Origin: Chloromonas sp. AAM2
Lineage: Eukaryota > Chlorophyta > Chlorophyceae > Chlamydomonadales > Chlamydomonadaceae
Length of the DNA stretch: 20,699 nucleotides
Assembly: GCA_004335635.1 (NCBI GenBank)
Contig: QAXH01002951.1
Location: forward strand, 168-20,866
Reading direction: 5' to 3'
A program made the translations under genes and the position numbers. Below are positions 19,649 to 20,699 of the stretch, in pieces. The notes beneath the pieces are model-generated. The model was given only the letters and a program-made list of their open reading frames with translations. It did not search any database and had not been told where the DNA came from. The number at the start of each line of letters is the position of its first letter. Position 1 is the first letter of the stretch.

Positions 19649-20699
19649 TTTGTCTGACAGGCACGTGACTACCGAAACGCACTCGCCGCGTGTTTACCTG
19701 GGTAATCACTCCATCCGATATTGTATCCATACGTGAACAAGACCATAATAATTTTCTGTTTCGCTGGCATTAGTCATGTGGAAGCTGCCGCACGGAAACC
19801 GCGGGATCTGATGATCAGTTCTACCTGCAGTTGAACCTCTGACGATGACTAAGCAAACCACTGCCCCTGATGCCCCCCTTCGTCTGTGTTCTGTACACCT
19901 CTTAACAAGATGCGGAAAGCCGTTTCACAAGATATTGGGCGGGACGTGTGCCTCCTTGCCCGCTGAAGCATAAATGCAAGATAGACAGGCCCAAAGAAAG
20001 ACATAAACAGACCAGCAAGCCAAGAGGGAAAGTCAAAAGGAAAGTCAAGAGACCCATGCAAAACAATGTTGTGGTGTGTGGTTGCCCAGTCACACCATGA
20101 CGTATGTACATGAACGTGAAACGGTACGCAAGAAAGGGACCAGCCTTGACAGACAGCCGGAACATTCAGTATGTGCCTGTGCACGCATGCGAGTTAGCCA
20201 ATAGGCTTGCTTCGAATGGCCCAAGACATAATTCACTCTCGCCAGAATCAAGCCTCTACAGCTACTGCCCAACTAATATCACTCCATCCGCCGTAAGCTC
20301 CGCCTCGGAAGCTTTCCACAAACAGTGCGAAAAGACAAGAGCTGATGCGTGAGGCCCCGTCGTGTGGCCTTGTATTTGGCGAGGACTCTGACCTGTGTGC
20401 AGCAGAAGCTCATGCCTCAACAGCAAATCGCGAGTGGCCATGGAGGAGTGTTTGCAGGTGACAAGGGCCTCCGGCGAACTTTGAGTAGCAGTGCACAGTC
20501 CACACCAGCCAGAGAAGCAAAGTGTATGTGACGTGTATGCGATTTGTTTTTGCAGGAAGGATGTGTTGTAGCTGAAGACCAGTTGCGACTCATCTCTCAT
20601 TTACACTTTACTGACATTTGGCACCAGCTTAAATCCTTGATGGCAGTAGTCTGGTCATCTAAACCAATGTTGTACGTCTTAACTTGTGAGGGGATGACC
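19649..20699. other. About 1 kb with no supported feature
   Basis: Only short open frames on both strands without motifs, repeats or convincing splice context. It could include regulatory sequence or exons of a neighbouring gene outside the window. Confidence 0.4.

Noticed and set aside
20180..20230. tRNA-like A-box and B-box near 20190-20220
   Set aside because: The two boxes are only about 10 bases apart and the B box fits at 8 of 11 positions, so no tRNA or SINE can be built.

Overview
The window looks like nuclear DNA of a green alga (chlorophyte). Both main genes are intron-rich with clean GT-AG junctions. One encodes a plant/algal-specific GARP (single-MYB) DNA-binding domain of the LUX/PCL1 type. 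Coding DNA is rich in CAG/CTG triplets and low-complexity protein, and intergenic DNA carries relics of several eukaryotic transposon classes. No bacterial operon, rRNA or CRISPR signal was seen. The species cannot be fixed from the sequence alone.

Layout. (1) Positions 1-790 hold the 5' end of a plus-strand gene whose first exon is not resolved. (2) Positions 791-9158 (+) encode a protein of about 2,095 residues in seven exons. A disordered, Trp-motif-bearing N-terminal third is followed by an acidic patch and a very long Gln/Ala/Leu coiled coil made largely of 47-aa and then 39-aa repeats. (3) Positions 9159-12782 are intergenic and rich in mobile elements: a PIF/Harbinger-type element with inverted repeats, TTA target duplications and a transposase fragment (interrupted by a 72-base assembly gap), a tRNA-derived SINE-like unit, and what looks like the 3' end of a Copia element. 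(4) Positions 19078-12783 (-) encode, in five exons, a GARP transcription factor of about 1,645 residues with a huge Gln/Pro-rich C-terminal region. One of its introns has a GC-AG boundary and contains a non-LTR retrotransposon relic. (5) Positions 19079-20699 hold its upstream region, an inverted copy of part of the 11.6-11.8 kb repeat, a possible coding relic, and about 1 kb in which nothing was recognised.

The two large genes are convergent, with the transposon cluster between their 3' ends. Nothing in the sequence shows that they act together. The GARP protein is most likely a nuclear DNA-binding regulator, related by its domain to the circadian factors LUX of land plants and the ROC GARP proteins of Chlamydomonas. 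The coiled-coil protein is probably a scaffold or filament-like protein of unknown location. All exon models were built by hand from splice consensus and reading-frame continuity, and no transcript or database search was available.
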